From: an uncultured Schlesneria sp. | Lineage (GTDB): Bacteria > Planctomycetota > Planctomycetia > Planctomycetales > Planctomycetaceae | Assembly: GCA_903840265.1 (NCBI GenBank) | Contig: CAIMFH010000185.1 | Location: 33,588 to 97,587 of the forward strand | Direction: 5' to 3' | DNA: 64,000 nt | Part shown: positions 17,214 to 26,337 of the stretch, in pieces | Layout: each line of letters starts with the position of its first letter | Numbering within the stretch: the stretch's first letter is position 1 | Position numbers and translations under genes: made by a program | The notes under the pieces: model-generated | What the model saw: only the letters and a program-made list of their open reading frames with translations | Told to the model about the DNA's origin: nothing | The model's database searches: none

Positions 17214-17709
17214 GGGCAGTCTGCAACTGAAGCCGAAAGTCAACTGGCAGATTCGCATTCCGATTCTCGTTGTCCTGTTGCTCCCGGTGTTAATTGCACC
17301 GGGATTGTCGGGGCCGGGGCGGATCCTGGCGTGCGTTATGCCGCTGATGTTGTGCGGCACGTTTCGGATTTCGCGAATCAGCGATGGTTGGCTGCGTTCG
17401 CGCTTGTTCATGGGTTTCGTGCCGGTACAAACGCACAAGTGTAAGCTGGCCGCCGTCGTTTACATCGGGACGAAGTATGGTGGGGATGAACCGGGGGTCG
17501 GCACGTTTGTGCTGTTCGGTCCGGTGCAATACTTCTTCGGATACATCTTCGACTTCCTGATCCCGGCGATGGGAGGTCCCTACGAACTCTGGCTAGAAAC
17601 CGCCAAGGGCCGCGAGTTCATCGTGTGGCAGGGCTTCAATCAGGAGTATTTTGAGAAGAACCTGGAGCTGCTGCGGAATCAGACTGGGGCGGAGATCAAG
17701 ACGAAGTGA
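17074..17709 (+). CDS. Small membrane protein after pckA, start uncertain
   Basis: The convincing part begins near 17221 (LQLKPKVNWQIRIPILVVLLLPVLI...) and runs to 17709. It contains two close hydrophobic helices and then a soluble part with VGTFVLFGPVQYFFGYIFDFLIP and a charged C-terminus. No family was recognised. The start is a puzzle: the only ATG in frame is at 17074, deep inside pckA, where the translated segment looks like an out-of-frame shadow. No ATG, GTG or TTG occurs between the pckA stop and the first helix. A CTG at 17221 behind GAGGGC is one candidate. It is probably translationally coupled to pckA. Confidence 0.55.
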   Translation: MQSSTRGRLGPIQPPTTTPLANWLAFSKKTTPSSKRGASSRERWTGEGSLQLKPKVNWQIRIPILVVLLLPVLIAPGLSGPGRILACVMPLMLCGTFRISRISDGWLRSRLFMGFVPVQTHKCKLAAVVYIGTKYGGDEPGVGTFVLFGPVQYFFGYIFDFLIPAMGGPYELWLETAKGREFIVWQGFNQEYFEKNLELLRNQTGAEIKTK

Positions 17710-17731
17710 CGGAATTGTGGCGAGGCCGTTG

Positions 17732-18094
17732 ATGTCGTTTCCTCCCGATAACGCGCGATCATGGTCCCAAATTGTCGCGCACTACGAGGGCTTCCTTGAC
17801 CAGCCTTGGGCAGTCGCAATGCATCGCTTGACGACGTTCCTCGATACGCGGGGATACGTCGAGGCAGGCTTGCACGGCACAACTTCGATGGCGGATCTGC
17901 TGTTAGGAAGAGCGAGTGATGTCTTGAATAATCCTCGGATACGAATCCAACCAACTGCGGCCAATATCCGAATTGCCTATGAAGACGGATCACCAGAACC
18001 TTGGGCTATCGAAGTCGGTTTTGATGAACTCTGCGATCGAGTCGAAAGAGTTCTGGTAAAACGCGCACGTTGGTTCAAGATCGCCGGTACGTGA
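17732..18094 (+). CDS. Hypothetical protein, 120 residues
   Basis: An unrecognised protein starting at ATG 17732, 22 bases after the preceding gene. It looks soluble, with no signal peptide or membrane segment. It is mixed alpha/beta, with segments MADLLLGRASDVLNNPRIRI and EPWAIEVGFDELCDRVERVL. It points toward the CHAT-protease-like gene, which is on the other strand. A partner role with that gene is possible, but nothing in the sequence shows it. Confidence 0.5.
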   Translation: MSFPPDNARSWSQIVAHYEGFLDQPWAVAMHRLTTFLDTRGYVEAGLHGTTSMADLLLGRASDVLNNPRIRIQPTAANIRIAYEDGSPEPWAIEVGFDELCDRVERVLVKRARWFKIAGT

Positions 18095-18104
18095 TTGACG
18101 TGCG

Positions 18105-18446
18105 TTGCGAGACCTCCTGGAACTTGAAGAGATAACAGCAGACTCCTTGCTTCAAATCTCGCTATCCAAGCTGAATGACCGGGGTAACCCCGAGGTTTAT
18201 ATCGGAATCTGCAAGTCTTTCTTGTTTGAAGGTTGCGGCCACAACGTTGCGGAAGCGTTAGCGACCCAAATCAATGGTTGTCATCCTGGCGGTCTAGAGT
18301 GCCTGGTGATCACTGCCCACGTACACTCCCCAACCCAAAGCGTTCCATGCTCCTGCCACGTGCATGGAATTTACGAACCGCATTACATCCTCCGCCAAAC
18401 GCCAAGGGTCGGAATTAAGCGTGGAATCAGCGAGGCCCAACAATAA
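18105..18446 (+). other. Doubtful open frame overlapping the CHAT gene end
   Basis: A 113-residue frame from a TTG at 18105. Its second half overlaps the 3' end of the CHAT gene on the other strand by about 150 bases, so at most the first 60 residues could be independent. No family was recognised and the codons past 18300 look like an antisense shadow. It may be a decayed gene fragment between two convergent units. Confidence 0.2.
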
Positions 18447-20663
18447 ATCGCGGTAGAGATCGAACGTCGCTGGCAACATCCACGCTGGCCATGAAGATGC
18501 GACTGCCGCACGAGCCCCGGCACGTAGTGCCAGTGATGCGACCGAACCAAACTCGCCGGTCGCCTGAGTTACACCGCCGCCACCGAAGCATGTGAATCCG
18601 ACCACAATCGAAGCGCGGAGAAGACGCACTCCCTGCCATACCTTCAGCGCGTCCTCCTGCTCAGCACCGAATTGCAGCTGGAGTTCGTTCAGGATACCGC
18701 CTTGGATGCCGTGCCCTCCCGTTAGAATGAGGCGAGCGGGAGCAGCTTGGAGGGCTTCGCAGAACGTTGCTCGGGCCGAACATCGCACGACTTTTGCGCC
18801 GACTGCAACGGCAAGTTCCATGAACATGCCATCGAGTGGATCGCCGACTTTAAAGCAGTTCAGGGCCAGAATACCGTCTTGCTCGTCAGCGGCGGCAGCT
18901 GCGGATTGCGGGGCGATATCCAGATCAGACACGAGCACGGCGCTGGGGCGGAGGCTTGATTCTGCGAGAAGTCCGCACCACGGCATGTGCAGGCCATTGC
19001 CGTATGTTTCCACCAGAACTGGGCAACCTGCTGGAGATCTCAGGGACACCTCCGATAGTAGATTGTTGACGCCGAGTTGTCCGCGGAGCCGGTCTGCGAG
19101 TTCATTCCATCGCAGGCCTGAATCCGGTGCCTGCTTTGTCTTTTCAAAATGCAAGAGATCGTGGCGAGCTTGTTGAGAGATCGACTGCAAATCGGTGAAG
19201 CACTCCAGCGTCCCGCGCATGCCAATTTCATTAGCCTTATCGCCATAGGACGCGCGGATCACGATATTCGGATGTGAGACGCACACCTGTAACAGCGCTG
19301 CACGCAAAGAGCGATCGGGCTTTGACCACGGTGTTCCGCGCAGTTCTTGGTACGCCTGGTTAAAAAAACGCTCTGAGTTATCGAGCTCATCGACGCTGCA
19401 GAGATGGGCATAGCCGAGCCAGTCGTTGGCAGAGCGGAGGAAGAAGCTGCGCGTGACAGGATCGGTAATCTTGGGGAGCACCAAGGCAAGGTTTTTGATT
19501 GCCACGGCCACCCACTGTCGGCACCGACCGTAGTCGCACAGCAGGGCGTAGCACTCCACCAGCCGTGTTGCTGAGTCATGGAAATCTGGATGGTGGGGGG
19601 GTACCTGAGACATCGCCTCATCGAGCCGCTTGGCCAACTGCTCAATGGTGCCTTTGAATTCAAGTAGGTCCTGAGGACGATGTCGAAGGCGGAAGGCAAT
19701 ATGTCCAACCTCGCTGGATAAAATGTGTGCCTCCTTCAAACCCACAGTACGGTAATCGTCCGCCAGTCGCTCAAAATCTTCGTGTGGAAATCGCGGCCAT
19801 TCCCCCTCAGCCTGTGCCCGCGCCAATTCAAAAACGAACCGAAGATAGCGGCAGGCGAGGTCCGCTCGACGGAAATCTTCGCCAGTGCGATCCGGCCAAG
19901 TCTGCCTTTCGCCGGCTTCTCGCCAGACTCTCATCTCCGCCTCGAGTTCGCGCAGAGCTCCGGCTGGACCAATTTCCGCTTCGTTCTTGATGGCCGCGGC
20001 CCGCTCAATCAAGGTGAGTAACTGGCAGGATTCCAAATGCTCCCAAATAAGGTTGCAGATGGTTCTGGCGAGCGCGGCGCACGTCGCGTGCAGATGCAAG
20101 TCGTCGCGTCGCTCGGAAAGCAACTGGTTCGCGACTAACGCGCGAATGCTGCAGAGCAACTTTAGTCCAGCATCCGTGTCACCGGCTACCGTGTACAATC
20201 GGCAGCCTCGGATCGCGACTAGGCTGAGGGCGAATTGCAATCGAGGCTGATGTTCCATCATCGGCCAAGCACACATTAAGTGGGCATGTAACCTTTCGAT
20301 CGCGCTCTGGTCGATAAGTTCCGGCGCGGCGGTATAGGCCAGCAAGTCGATGACCACAGGAAGGAACACGCTGCGTGCCTGAGGTCCAATTTCTCGGCGG
20401 ATCGCCTCGGCCAGCAACGGCAGACCTTCCTCATCCGTGCCGCAAGTCGCCGTTAGCCAGTCAAATTGAACTGCAGCTCTGGCGAGTTCGGCGCGTCGCA
20501 AAAGTTCGAGAGCAGGAGGGAACGGATATTCGAGTGGCAGGTTGTATAGGTCGCTGAGCAGGCAGTTTAAGCTCCAGCGGTCGCCAGCGAATTCAACGGT
20601 ATCGTCGGCGCTAAGACCGGCCTCCAGAAACTCTTGGAGACCGCTAACTCTGATGTGCGTCAT
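18294..20663 (-). CDS. CHAT domain (caspase-like) protein
   Basis: A 789-residue protein with two parts. Residues 1 to about 520 are alpha-helical and TPR-like, rich in Leu/Ala/Glu/Arg with no signal peptide. The C-terminal 260 residues form a CHAT peptidase domain. The catalytic His is in LTGGHGIQGG (His651) and the Cys in VGFTCFGGGG (Cys692). The family-typical GSVASLALRAGARAAVASSWPAW and a closing GAWNALGWGVYVG follow. CHAT enzymes are caspase/separase relatives that cut partner proteins, often in regulated death or antiphage systems. No clear effector or sensor gene is adjacent, so the target is unknown. Both catalytic residues are present, so it is probably active. The ATG at 20663 has only a weak ribosome-binding site. 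Confidence 0.82.
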   Translation of the reverse strand: MTHIRVSGLQEFLEAGLSADDTVEFAGDRWSLNCLLSDLYNLPLEYPFPPALELLRRAELARAAVQFDWLTATCGTDEEGLPLLAEAIRREIGPQARSVFLPVVIDLLAYTAAPELIDQSAIERLHAHLMCAWPMMEHQPRLQFALSLVAIRGCRLYTVAGDTDAGLKLLCSIRALVANQLLSERRDDLHLHATCAALARTICNLIWEHLESCQLLTLIERAAAIKNEAEIGPAGALRELEAEMRVWREAGERQTWPDRTGEDFRRADLACRYLRFVFELARAQAEGEWPRFPHEDFERLADDYRTVGLKEAHILSSEVGHIAFRLRHRPQDLLEFKGTIEQLAKRLDEAMSQVPPHHPDFHDSATRLVECYALLCDYGRCRQWVAVAIKNLALVLPKITDPVTRSFFLRSANDWLGYAHLCSVDELDNSERFFNQAYQELRGTPWSKPDRSLRAALLQVCVSHPNIVIRASYGDKANEIGMRGTLECFTDLQSISQQARHDLLHFEKTKQAPDSGLRWNELADRLRGQLGVNNLLSEVSLRSPAGCPVLVETYGNGLHMPWCGLLAESSLRPSAVLVSDLDIAPQSAAAAADEQDGILALNCFKVGDPLDGMFMELAVAVGAKVVRCSARATFCEALQAAPARLILTGGHGIQGGILNELQLQFGAEQEDALKVWQGVRLLRASIVVGFTCFGGGGVTQATGEFGSVASLALRAGARAAVASSWPAWMLPATFDLYRDLLLGLADSTLNSDPWRLAEDVMRFVNSMHVAGAWNALGWGVYVGSDHQAL

Positions 20664-20960
20664 TTGTGTTGTTTTTCGATTTAAGCTGACTGCGTTCTGA
20701 TGTGACCAGAGATGTTCAGCGCAACTCTCGCGAAGGTTGCTACGATTGATCCTCCGTAACGATCCGATTGTCCAACCTTTTCGGTTGCCTTGCGATTCGA
20801 AGTGCTGCCGCGATTTCGGCCCCGCTGCTGACGGTAATGCTCAGGGTACCTGCCCTTGACGACATTCAACTAGCTTGGTCCCTAAGAGCCGCTGCAACGA
20901 AACGTGATGGCGATCGAGTACCGATTCAAGTTCGTTTGAGCAAACCTGTTGCTTTCGACA
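20664..20960. other. Intergenic region between CHAT and DUF1294 genes
   Basis: About 300 bases on the promoter side of the CHAT gene. A 71-residue frame from a TTG at 20768 on the plus strand has no recognised likeness and overlaps the end of the DUF1294 gene, so it is not called. I saw no strong promoter or repeat. Confidence 0.4.
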
Positions 20961-21566
20961 TCAGATCCCGGTCAACGCTTTGAAGGAATCGACCCACCAG
21001 CCGAAGAGCATGCAATAGGTGATCAGCGTCAGGTGGATCATCACGATCACCCAGAACACGACTCGGAATGACACCTTCAGCGTCTTGTGGCGAAAGGTGA
21101 TTCGCGCGAGGTGGGCTCCTGGCCAGCCACCGAAGACGGATAGCAAATGCAGGGTTCGTTCGGAGATTCTCGGTTTGTCGCGGATGGCGCTGCGTTTATC
21201 GACTCCGTACAGCACGAATGCCAGCGAACTGCAGACGACTGTGGCCAACAGGTAGATCGCAAACGTGGCCGACAGCTTGATGCCATCGGTTGTGAAGGCG
21301 CGATAGAGCAGATAGCTGGCCACCAATAGCCAGACAATCGCAAAAAAGGTGAACCAGCGTTGAAAGCGGCTGAACGGGTTCAACCATTCCAACCAGGTGC
21401 GTTTACGTGCCACGATAATCCATTCAGGCCGACTTAGATCTAATGCCAGTGATCTCGGGTGAGATTGGCGAAACCGATATTTCTCACAACGGAATTGCCG
21501 CAAAAAAGGATCATAACCGGTCTGCGGGCGAAACTCTTGCAGATCAGATGTCGAGTCCAGGGCCAT
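20961..21566 (-). CDS. DUF1294 family membrane protein
   Basis: A 201-residue protein with a DUF1294 domain at its C-terminus. The family signature YGVDKRSA followed by RISERTLHLLSVFGGWPGA and TFRHKT is complete (about residues 119-160). There are about four hydrophobic helices, the last near VVFWVIVMIHLTLITYCML. The first 60 residues are soluble and charged with no recognised domain, whereas most DUF1294 proteins are near 90-120 residues or carry an N-terminal cold-shock domain. The function of the family is unknown. It lies upstream of the CHAT gene on the same strand, with a 297-base gap. Confidence 0.82.
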   Translation of the reverse strand: MALDSTSDLQEFRPQTGYDPFLRQFRCEKYRFRQSHPRSLALDLSRPEWIIVARKRTWLEWLNPFSRFQRWFTFFAIVWLLVASYLLYRAFTTDGIKLSATFAIYLLATVVCSSLAFVLYGVDKRSAIRDKPRISERTLHLLSVFGGWPGAHLARITFRHKTLKVSFRVVFWVIVMIHLTLITYCMLFGWWVDSFKALTGI

Positions 21567-21591
21567 CGCCTATATCACGATGCGGAAAGTG

Positions 21592-21673
21592 TGGCACGCC
21601 ATGAGTCTTCGAAGGGCGTGGGATTTCGGCTTCAGTCATAACCACGCCCTTCGCAAAGCCTCAGGGCGTGCCA
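21592..21673. repeat. Inverted repeat with GGCACGCC / GGGCGTGCC arms
   Basis: TGGCACGCC at 21592 and GGGCGTGCCA at 21664-21673 pair, and inside them TTCGAAGGGCGTGG pairs with CCACGCCCTTCGCAA. The two arms form a hairpin with a small internal bulge, between the DUF1294 gene (minus) and the giant PQQ gene (plus). It belongs to the set of long hairpin repeats found between genes in this window. Confidence 0.7.
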
Positions 21674-21778
21674 CCCAGTCTGCGTCTGCCGCGGACTTCC
21701 GATCCGGGTCCGCGCTGACAACTGCGGTCCCGATCGGGTATCCTGTCGCTTGCTCGAACTCCCCAGGCGGAGACAAGG

Positions 21779-24700
21779 ATGCGACGATTTTCATTGATTT
21801 GTTCATTGGCGGTGGCCTTTCAGGCACTGCTTGGCACCATGGTTGGTGCGCAGAACAATTTTGGCGTTACCGAAGTCCCTTCGTTGACGGTGGAAGCAGA
21901 CCGCGAAGATCTGGAGGCGTGGCAAGAAGCCAAGCAGGCGATCGACCGCAAGCAGTATTTGTCAGCGGTGCGATTGCTGCAGTTTCTGATCGACCGGCCC
22001 GAAGACAGCTTTCTGAAGAAGGATTTTAAGAACGAGCACGCTGCTGAAGGGGGGCTGCGCAAACAGGCGGTCCGCTTAATTCAGTCGTTGCCCGCCGATG
22101 GGATTGCAGCCTACGATCTGGAATACGGAGCGACTGCCAGCCAGATGCTCGCGACGGCCATTGAGAACGACGACGATGCGGCTAAGGCCGAGGTGGCTCG
22201 TCGATTCGCGGCGACGTCGGCCGGGTATCAGGCGGTGATCTCACTCGCTGCACAAGCTGCCGATCAGAATCATGCGCTTGAGGCGGCACTCTTGATCGAG
22301 CCACTGCGGTATCACCCGAAGCGACAACCTCAACTCGCACTGCAGCGTGCGGTCTATTGGAGTCGCGCGGGTCGACTCGAACGAGGAGTCGCGGGACTCC
22401 GGGAACTCAAGAAGACGGTTCCGTCGGGCAAGCTGCACATTGCGGGCGACGAGATCACGCTGCCAACCAGTGACGACCAGGCGGCGCCCTGGCTGACGAA
22501 CTATGTCGCGAAGATTGGCGCGTCGCCGGTCGCCGTGGATTCGTGGTTGTTGCCGGGGGGCAACGCGGCCCGCAATGCATCGGCACAAGCCGCCAGTCCA
22601 GTGGGTGGCAACGCCTGGCGCGTCTCGACACTGGAGCACCTGTCGCTGGACGGCCGGCCTGACGAGGATCGTCGACATCGCGCCGGCTTTCAGGAAGTGA
22701 TCGATCGCATCCGCCAGTCACTGATTGAAGAGAATCGGCCTTTACTGACGGCTGCGGAACCACTGGTGATCGGCGACAAGGTCGTCTATCGAACGATCGG
22801 TGATGTCACCGCCGTCAGTTTGAAAACCGGCGAACTGTTGTGGCGTTCCTCGCTGCTCGATGAATCGCTGGTCCGGTTAATTAATCCGCTGTCGATGGAT
22901 GCGCGACTGCGAAACAGCCGCGCGGTGATGACGGAATCTCATCTGGAACAGCGAGTCTATCGCGACCTCACGTCGGGGACGATCAGTAGCGATGGCGAGA
23001 CGGTCTTCGCACTGGAAGAGTTGGAACGAGCCGCCAGCTTCTCGGCGAATGCCTTGGGGATGGTTTCTGAGCCGCGCCCCGTCAATAAGCTGGTGGCTTA
23101 TGATCTGGCGGGCGGAAGGATGCTGTGGGAAGTCGGCGGTCCGCGCGGTTCGCTGCCGGAAGAGCTTTCGTCTCAATTCTTTCTTGGTCCGCCATTGCCG
23201 GTAGACGGACTGCTGTATGTCATGTCCGAAGTGCAGGGGGCTCTGAAGCTGTCGGCGCTGAAGCAGGATGAGGATCGACGTTCGGTCCAGGTGCTCTGGT
23301 CGCAGACGCTCGTTTCTGTCAATCGGCCCGTGTCGTTGCATATGCCTCGTCGATTATCGGGGCTTTCGCCGTCGATCTCGGATGGGATTCTGGTCTGCCC
23401 CACTTCCAGTGGTGCTGTCGTGGCGATCGATCTGGCCCGACGATCGCTGTTGTGGGGGTTCCAGTATCCTTCCGCCGTTCAGCCCGCCTGGCAGAATGGC
23501 TTTAATTTTCAAGGGCGGAGTCCGCAGGATATCCAGCTCGAAGAGGCCGATAAGTCCAGCCGTTGGACGGACAACACGGTCGTCATTGCTGAGGGAAAGG
23601 TGCTGGTCACTCCCCGCGATGCGGGTAGCCTGTACTGCCTTGATCTGGTCGACGGTCATGAGTTATGGAGGTTGAACCGCGAAGAATGGTTGTATGTGGC
23701 CTGCGTCGTCGATGGTCGAGTTGTCCTCGTCGGTCGACACGGAGTCGGGGCTGTTCAATTGGCTGACGGCACGGAAGCGAAGTCATTTGCCGAAGCCGAA
23801 GTCGAGCCCGCAGGCCGCGGAGTACGGGTTGGCACGTCCTATTTTCTGCCAACCACAACCGGTGAAATTGCCACGATCGATCTGCGAACTGGGCAGGTGG
23901 TGGCACAATCGAAGTTGGCTCAAGGGATGATTCCCGGCAACCTCGCTGCCGGTAGCGGCGCGATTGTCGCGTTGGGTGCCAGCGACCTGATTGGCTTTGC
24001 TCCGCTCAGCACAATTCAGCAGCGGATTGCCGATGAACTGAAGACGAACGCTCAAGATCCCCGTGCCCTGGCGCTGCGTGGCGAGTTGCGGCTGCATAGC
24101 GGTGACGAGGCCAATGGACTGAAAGATCTGCGCGAGTCGCTGGCGAAGCGGCCCGACCCCTATGTCAAATCGGTATTGGCTGCGTCGCTATTGGCGAGTG
24201 CCCGAGCCAAGCCCGCAACGATTGGCGACTACGTCACGGAACTCGAAACGCTGACGGACGACCCCCAGCAGAAGAACGAGTATCTGCGCTTGTATTCGCA
24301 ATCGCTGGAAGCTGCCGGAGATCGTCGTGGGGCGTTTGCTCAATTGATTCGACTGGCGCAGACCGCGCAGTTCCTGGACGACATGCTGGTGGTCGAATCG
24401 GGTTATTCGGTACGCACCGGCCGATCGATTCGAGCGCGACTGATCGGCATGTATGCCGCCGCATCTCCGGAGGAACAAGTTGAATTAGATCGCACCCTGG
24501 AGCAGCACATTCGTTCGTCCGGCGAGGGGGTCGAGAAGGCCAAGCACCTGGAACGCTGCTTGCGATTCTTCAGCGGGCTTCCGAAAGCTGAATCGCTGTT
24601 GCTTCAGTTGACGATGCAGTTAGAGGATGGGAAACGTCGCGCCGATTTGCTGAAGGCATTCCTGCGATCCAGTGACAACGCCATCGCCGCTCGTGCGACG

Positions 24701-26290
24701 GCGTCTCAGTGCGTGTCGCTGATTGCCGAAGAGCAGTATGCCGAGGCTGTCCCTTTGATCAGTCGACTGCGGACTGAGTTTGCTGATCAGGACTGCTTGA
24801 ATGGTCAGAATGGTCGCAGCTTGGCCGAGAAATGGGGAGCAGAAGAGCCGCTACGAACGCTGATGGCGACGCCAACCGTCTGGGCCGCGGGCTCGATCGG
24901 TTTTCGCAGGATCAACACTCCAAATGGGAGTGATCAGCCAGCGAGTATCCCTTGTGAAGTCGTTTCGCGTGCCGGCCCGTCACTGGCGGGATGGTCGTTC
25001 GAGACCGACGTGAGAGGAGCCGTGTTAACGGCCCGCGATGCTGCAGGGGCTCTGCGCTGGGCACTTCCATTGTTGGCCGACGATGCCGGTGATCCAGAAG
25101 GGCGCAATGCTCTTTCCAGTCAGATTTGGATTCATGATAACTGGCTGATCATCTCTCGCTGGTCGCATTTCCTGGCGATCGATAGTTCGGCCGCGACTCC
25201 GCGGATTGCCTGGCAGCAATCGCTGAGAACATCGATCGACAATCAGCAGCAAACGGCACTCGCGATCGCCAGGCGCCAGAACGGACGGGTCGGGCAGATG
25301 GTCGGAGTGACTCGGCAAGGACAGGTTGTCGGGATTACGCGTGAAACCGTGATCTATACGATCGGCTCGAAATTCCGCGCGTGCGAACTGGAAACGGGGC
25401 GTCTGGCCTGGTCGCGACAAGATGTCGGTTCCGGGCGTTTCGAAGCGACGGCGGATGATCAGGCGGTGATGATTCACTTGAACGGTATCACGCTGCTGCG
25501 CACGTTGGATGGGGCACGATTGGCCAAGCGATTGCTGCACCCCGGGACCACACTTTGGAGCCGAGGATCGCAACTGCTGGTCGCACGTTCTAAGGGCGAG
25601 CGGACGAACTATGAGATGCGAAACACGGTCACTGATTCCGTGACCTGGAGCCAGGACTTTCCCAATCAATCTCTGGCTGCCGTTGTTGAGGATGAAGATC
25701 TGGCGGTGCTGGAGCCCAAGGGGCAGCTCGTCATGTTGCGTCTGGTGAATGGTCGCGAACGCTATCGCACGGAGTTGCCGATCAAGATTGAATCTCGCGA
25801 CAAAAGCTGGTTCGCCGTTCAGCGGTGTCTGGATCGCGACATAGTTCTTGGCGGCGAGACCTATGTCCACCGGCCGGGTGCGCAAATCATGCCCTTCGTG
25901 AATCCGATTGCTCTTCCGGTGAATCGATCCGCTGTGGCGTTCGAGGGATTTGTGTGCTCGGTCGCACCAGCCGATGGCAAGCTGCAGTGGGCAACGGCTG
26001 TCGAAAAGGCTGCTTTTGATCGATCACAACAGGCCAGTCTGCCGGTCTTACTGCTGGCAACTCGTCACGCGGATGGACGTATGAACGGCAATCCGTTTTC
26101 GCAGCGTCTCCGCGTCAATGCCGATTTGCTTGACAAGCGAACTGGACGACGGATCTATTCGACGGAAGAGCTCTCGTCGCTGATGCCACCGCGGCTGGAA
26201 GCTGACCCGGATGAAGGGCGCATCACTGCGAACTTCAACGAGTGGCAACTGGAGTTGACGGTTCCTGCAGCACCGAAACTCGCTCCATAG
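21779..26290 (+). CDS. Giant PQQ-repeat beta-propeller protein, secreted
   Basis: A 1503-residue exported protein with a signal peptide (MRRFSLICSLAVAFQALLGTMVGAQ). An N-terminal helical region (about 40-215) is followed by a first quinoprotein-like propeller (VVYRTIGDVTAVSLKTGELLW, KLVAYDLAGGRMLWEVGG, GSLYCLDLVDGHELWRL, about 320-750). A TPR-like helical section follows (about 760-1010), then a second propeller to the C-terminus (VIYTIGSKFRACELETGRLAW). Each blade ends in the usual LW or W motif. It is far longer than BamB (about 390 residues). Function unknown; it is probably a periplasmic scaffold or sensor. A lipoprotein gene follows almost at once on the same strand, so the two are likely one operon. 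Confidence 0.85.
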   Translation: MRRFSLICSLAVAFQALLGTMVGAQNNFGVTEVPSLTVEADREDLEAWQEAKQAIDRKQYLSAVRLLQFLIDRPEDSFLKKDFKNEHAAEGGLRKQAVRLIQSLPADGIAAYDLEYGATASQMLATAIENDDDAAKAEVARRFAATSAGYQAVISLAAQAADQNHALEAALLIEPLRYHPKRQPQLALQRAVYWSRAGRLERGVAGLRELKKTVPSGKLHIAGDEITLPTSDDQAAPWLTNYVAKIGASPVAVDSWLLPGGNAARNASAQAASPVGGNAWRVSTLEHLSLDGRPDEDRRHRAGFQEVIDRIRQSLIEENRPLLTAAEPLVIGDKVVYRTIGDVTAVSLKTGELLWRSSLLDESLVRLINPLSMDARLRNSRAVMTESHLEQRVYRDLTSGTISSDGETVFALEELERAASFSANALGMVSEPRPVNKLVAYDLAGGRMLWEVGGPRGSLPEELSSQFFLGPPLPVDGLLYVMSEVQGALKLSALKQDEDRRSVQVLWSQTLVSVNRPVSLHMPRRLSGLSPSISDGILVCPTSSGAVVAIDLARRSLLWGFQYPSAVQPAWQNGFNFQGRSPQDIQLEEADKSSRWTDNTVVIAEGKVLVTPRDAGSLYCLDLVDGHELWRLNREEWLYVACVVDGRVVLVGRHGVGAVQLADGTEAKSFAEAEVEPAGRGVRVGTSYFLPTTTGEIATIDLRTGQVVAQSKLAQGMIPGNLAAGSGAIVALGASDLIGFAPLSTIQQRIADELKTNAQDPRALALRGELRLHSGDEANGLKDLRESLAKRPDPYVKSVLAASLLASARAKPATIGDYVTELETLTDDPQQKNEYLRLYSQSLEAAGDRRGAFAQLIRLAQTAQFLDDMLVVESGYSVRTGRSIRARLIGMYAAASPEEQVELDRTLEQHIRSSGEGVEKAKHLERCLRFFSGLPKAESLLLQLTMQLEDGKRRADLLKAFLRSSDNAIAARATASQCVSLIAEEQYAEAVPLISRLRTEFADQDCLNGQNGRSLAEKWGAEEPLRTLMATPTVWAAGSIGFRRINTPNGSDQPASIPCEVVSRAGPSLAGWSFETDVRGAVLTARDAAGALRWALPLLADDAGDPEGRNALSSQIWIHDNWLIISRWSHFLAIDSSAATPRIAWQQSLRTSIDNQQQTALAIARRQNGRVGQMVGVTRQGQVVGITRETVIYTIGSKFRACELETGRLAWSRQDVGSGRFEATADDQAVMIHLNGITLLRTLDGARLAKRLLHPGTTLWSRGSQLLVARSKGERTNYEMRNTVTDSVTWSQDFPNQSLAAVVEDEDLAVLEPKGQLVMLRLVNGRERYRTELPIKIESRDKSWFAVQRCLDRDIVLGGETYVHRPGAQIMPFVNPIALPVNRSAVAFEGFVCSVAPADGKLQWATAVEKAAFDRSQQASLPVLLLATRHADGRMNGNPFSQRLRVNADLLDKRTGRRIYSTEELSSLMPPRLEADPDEGRITANFNEWQLELTVPAAPKLAP

Positions 26291-26337
26291 TCGGGCCGGT
26301 TGAGCGCTCACATGATGTTTGGATAACAGGTGCAAGT

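Noticed and set aside
18105..18446. A separate gene on the plus strand at the CHAT gene end
   Set aside because: Half of it is antisense to the CHAT C-terminal coding region, and no family was recognised. It is listed only as a doubtful frame.
20768..20983. 71-residue plus-strand frame from a TTG
   Set aside because: No likeness, rare start, and it overlaps the DUF1294 gene end.
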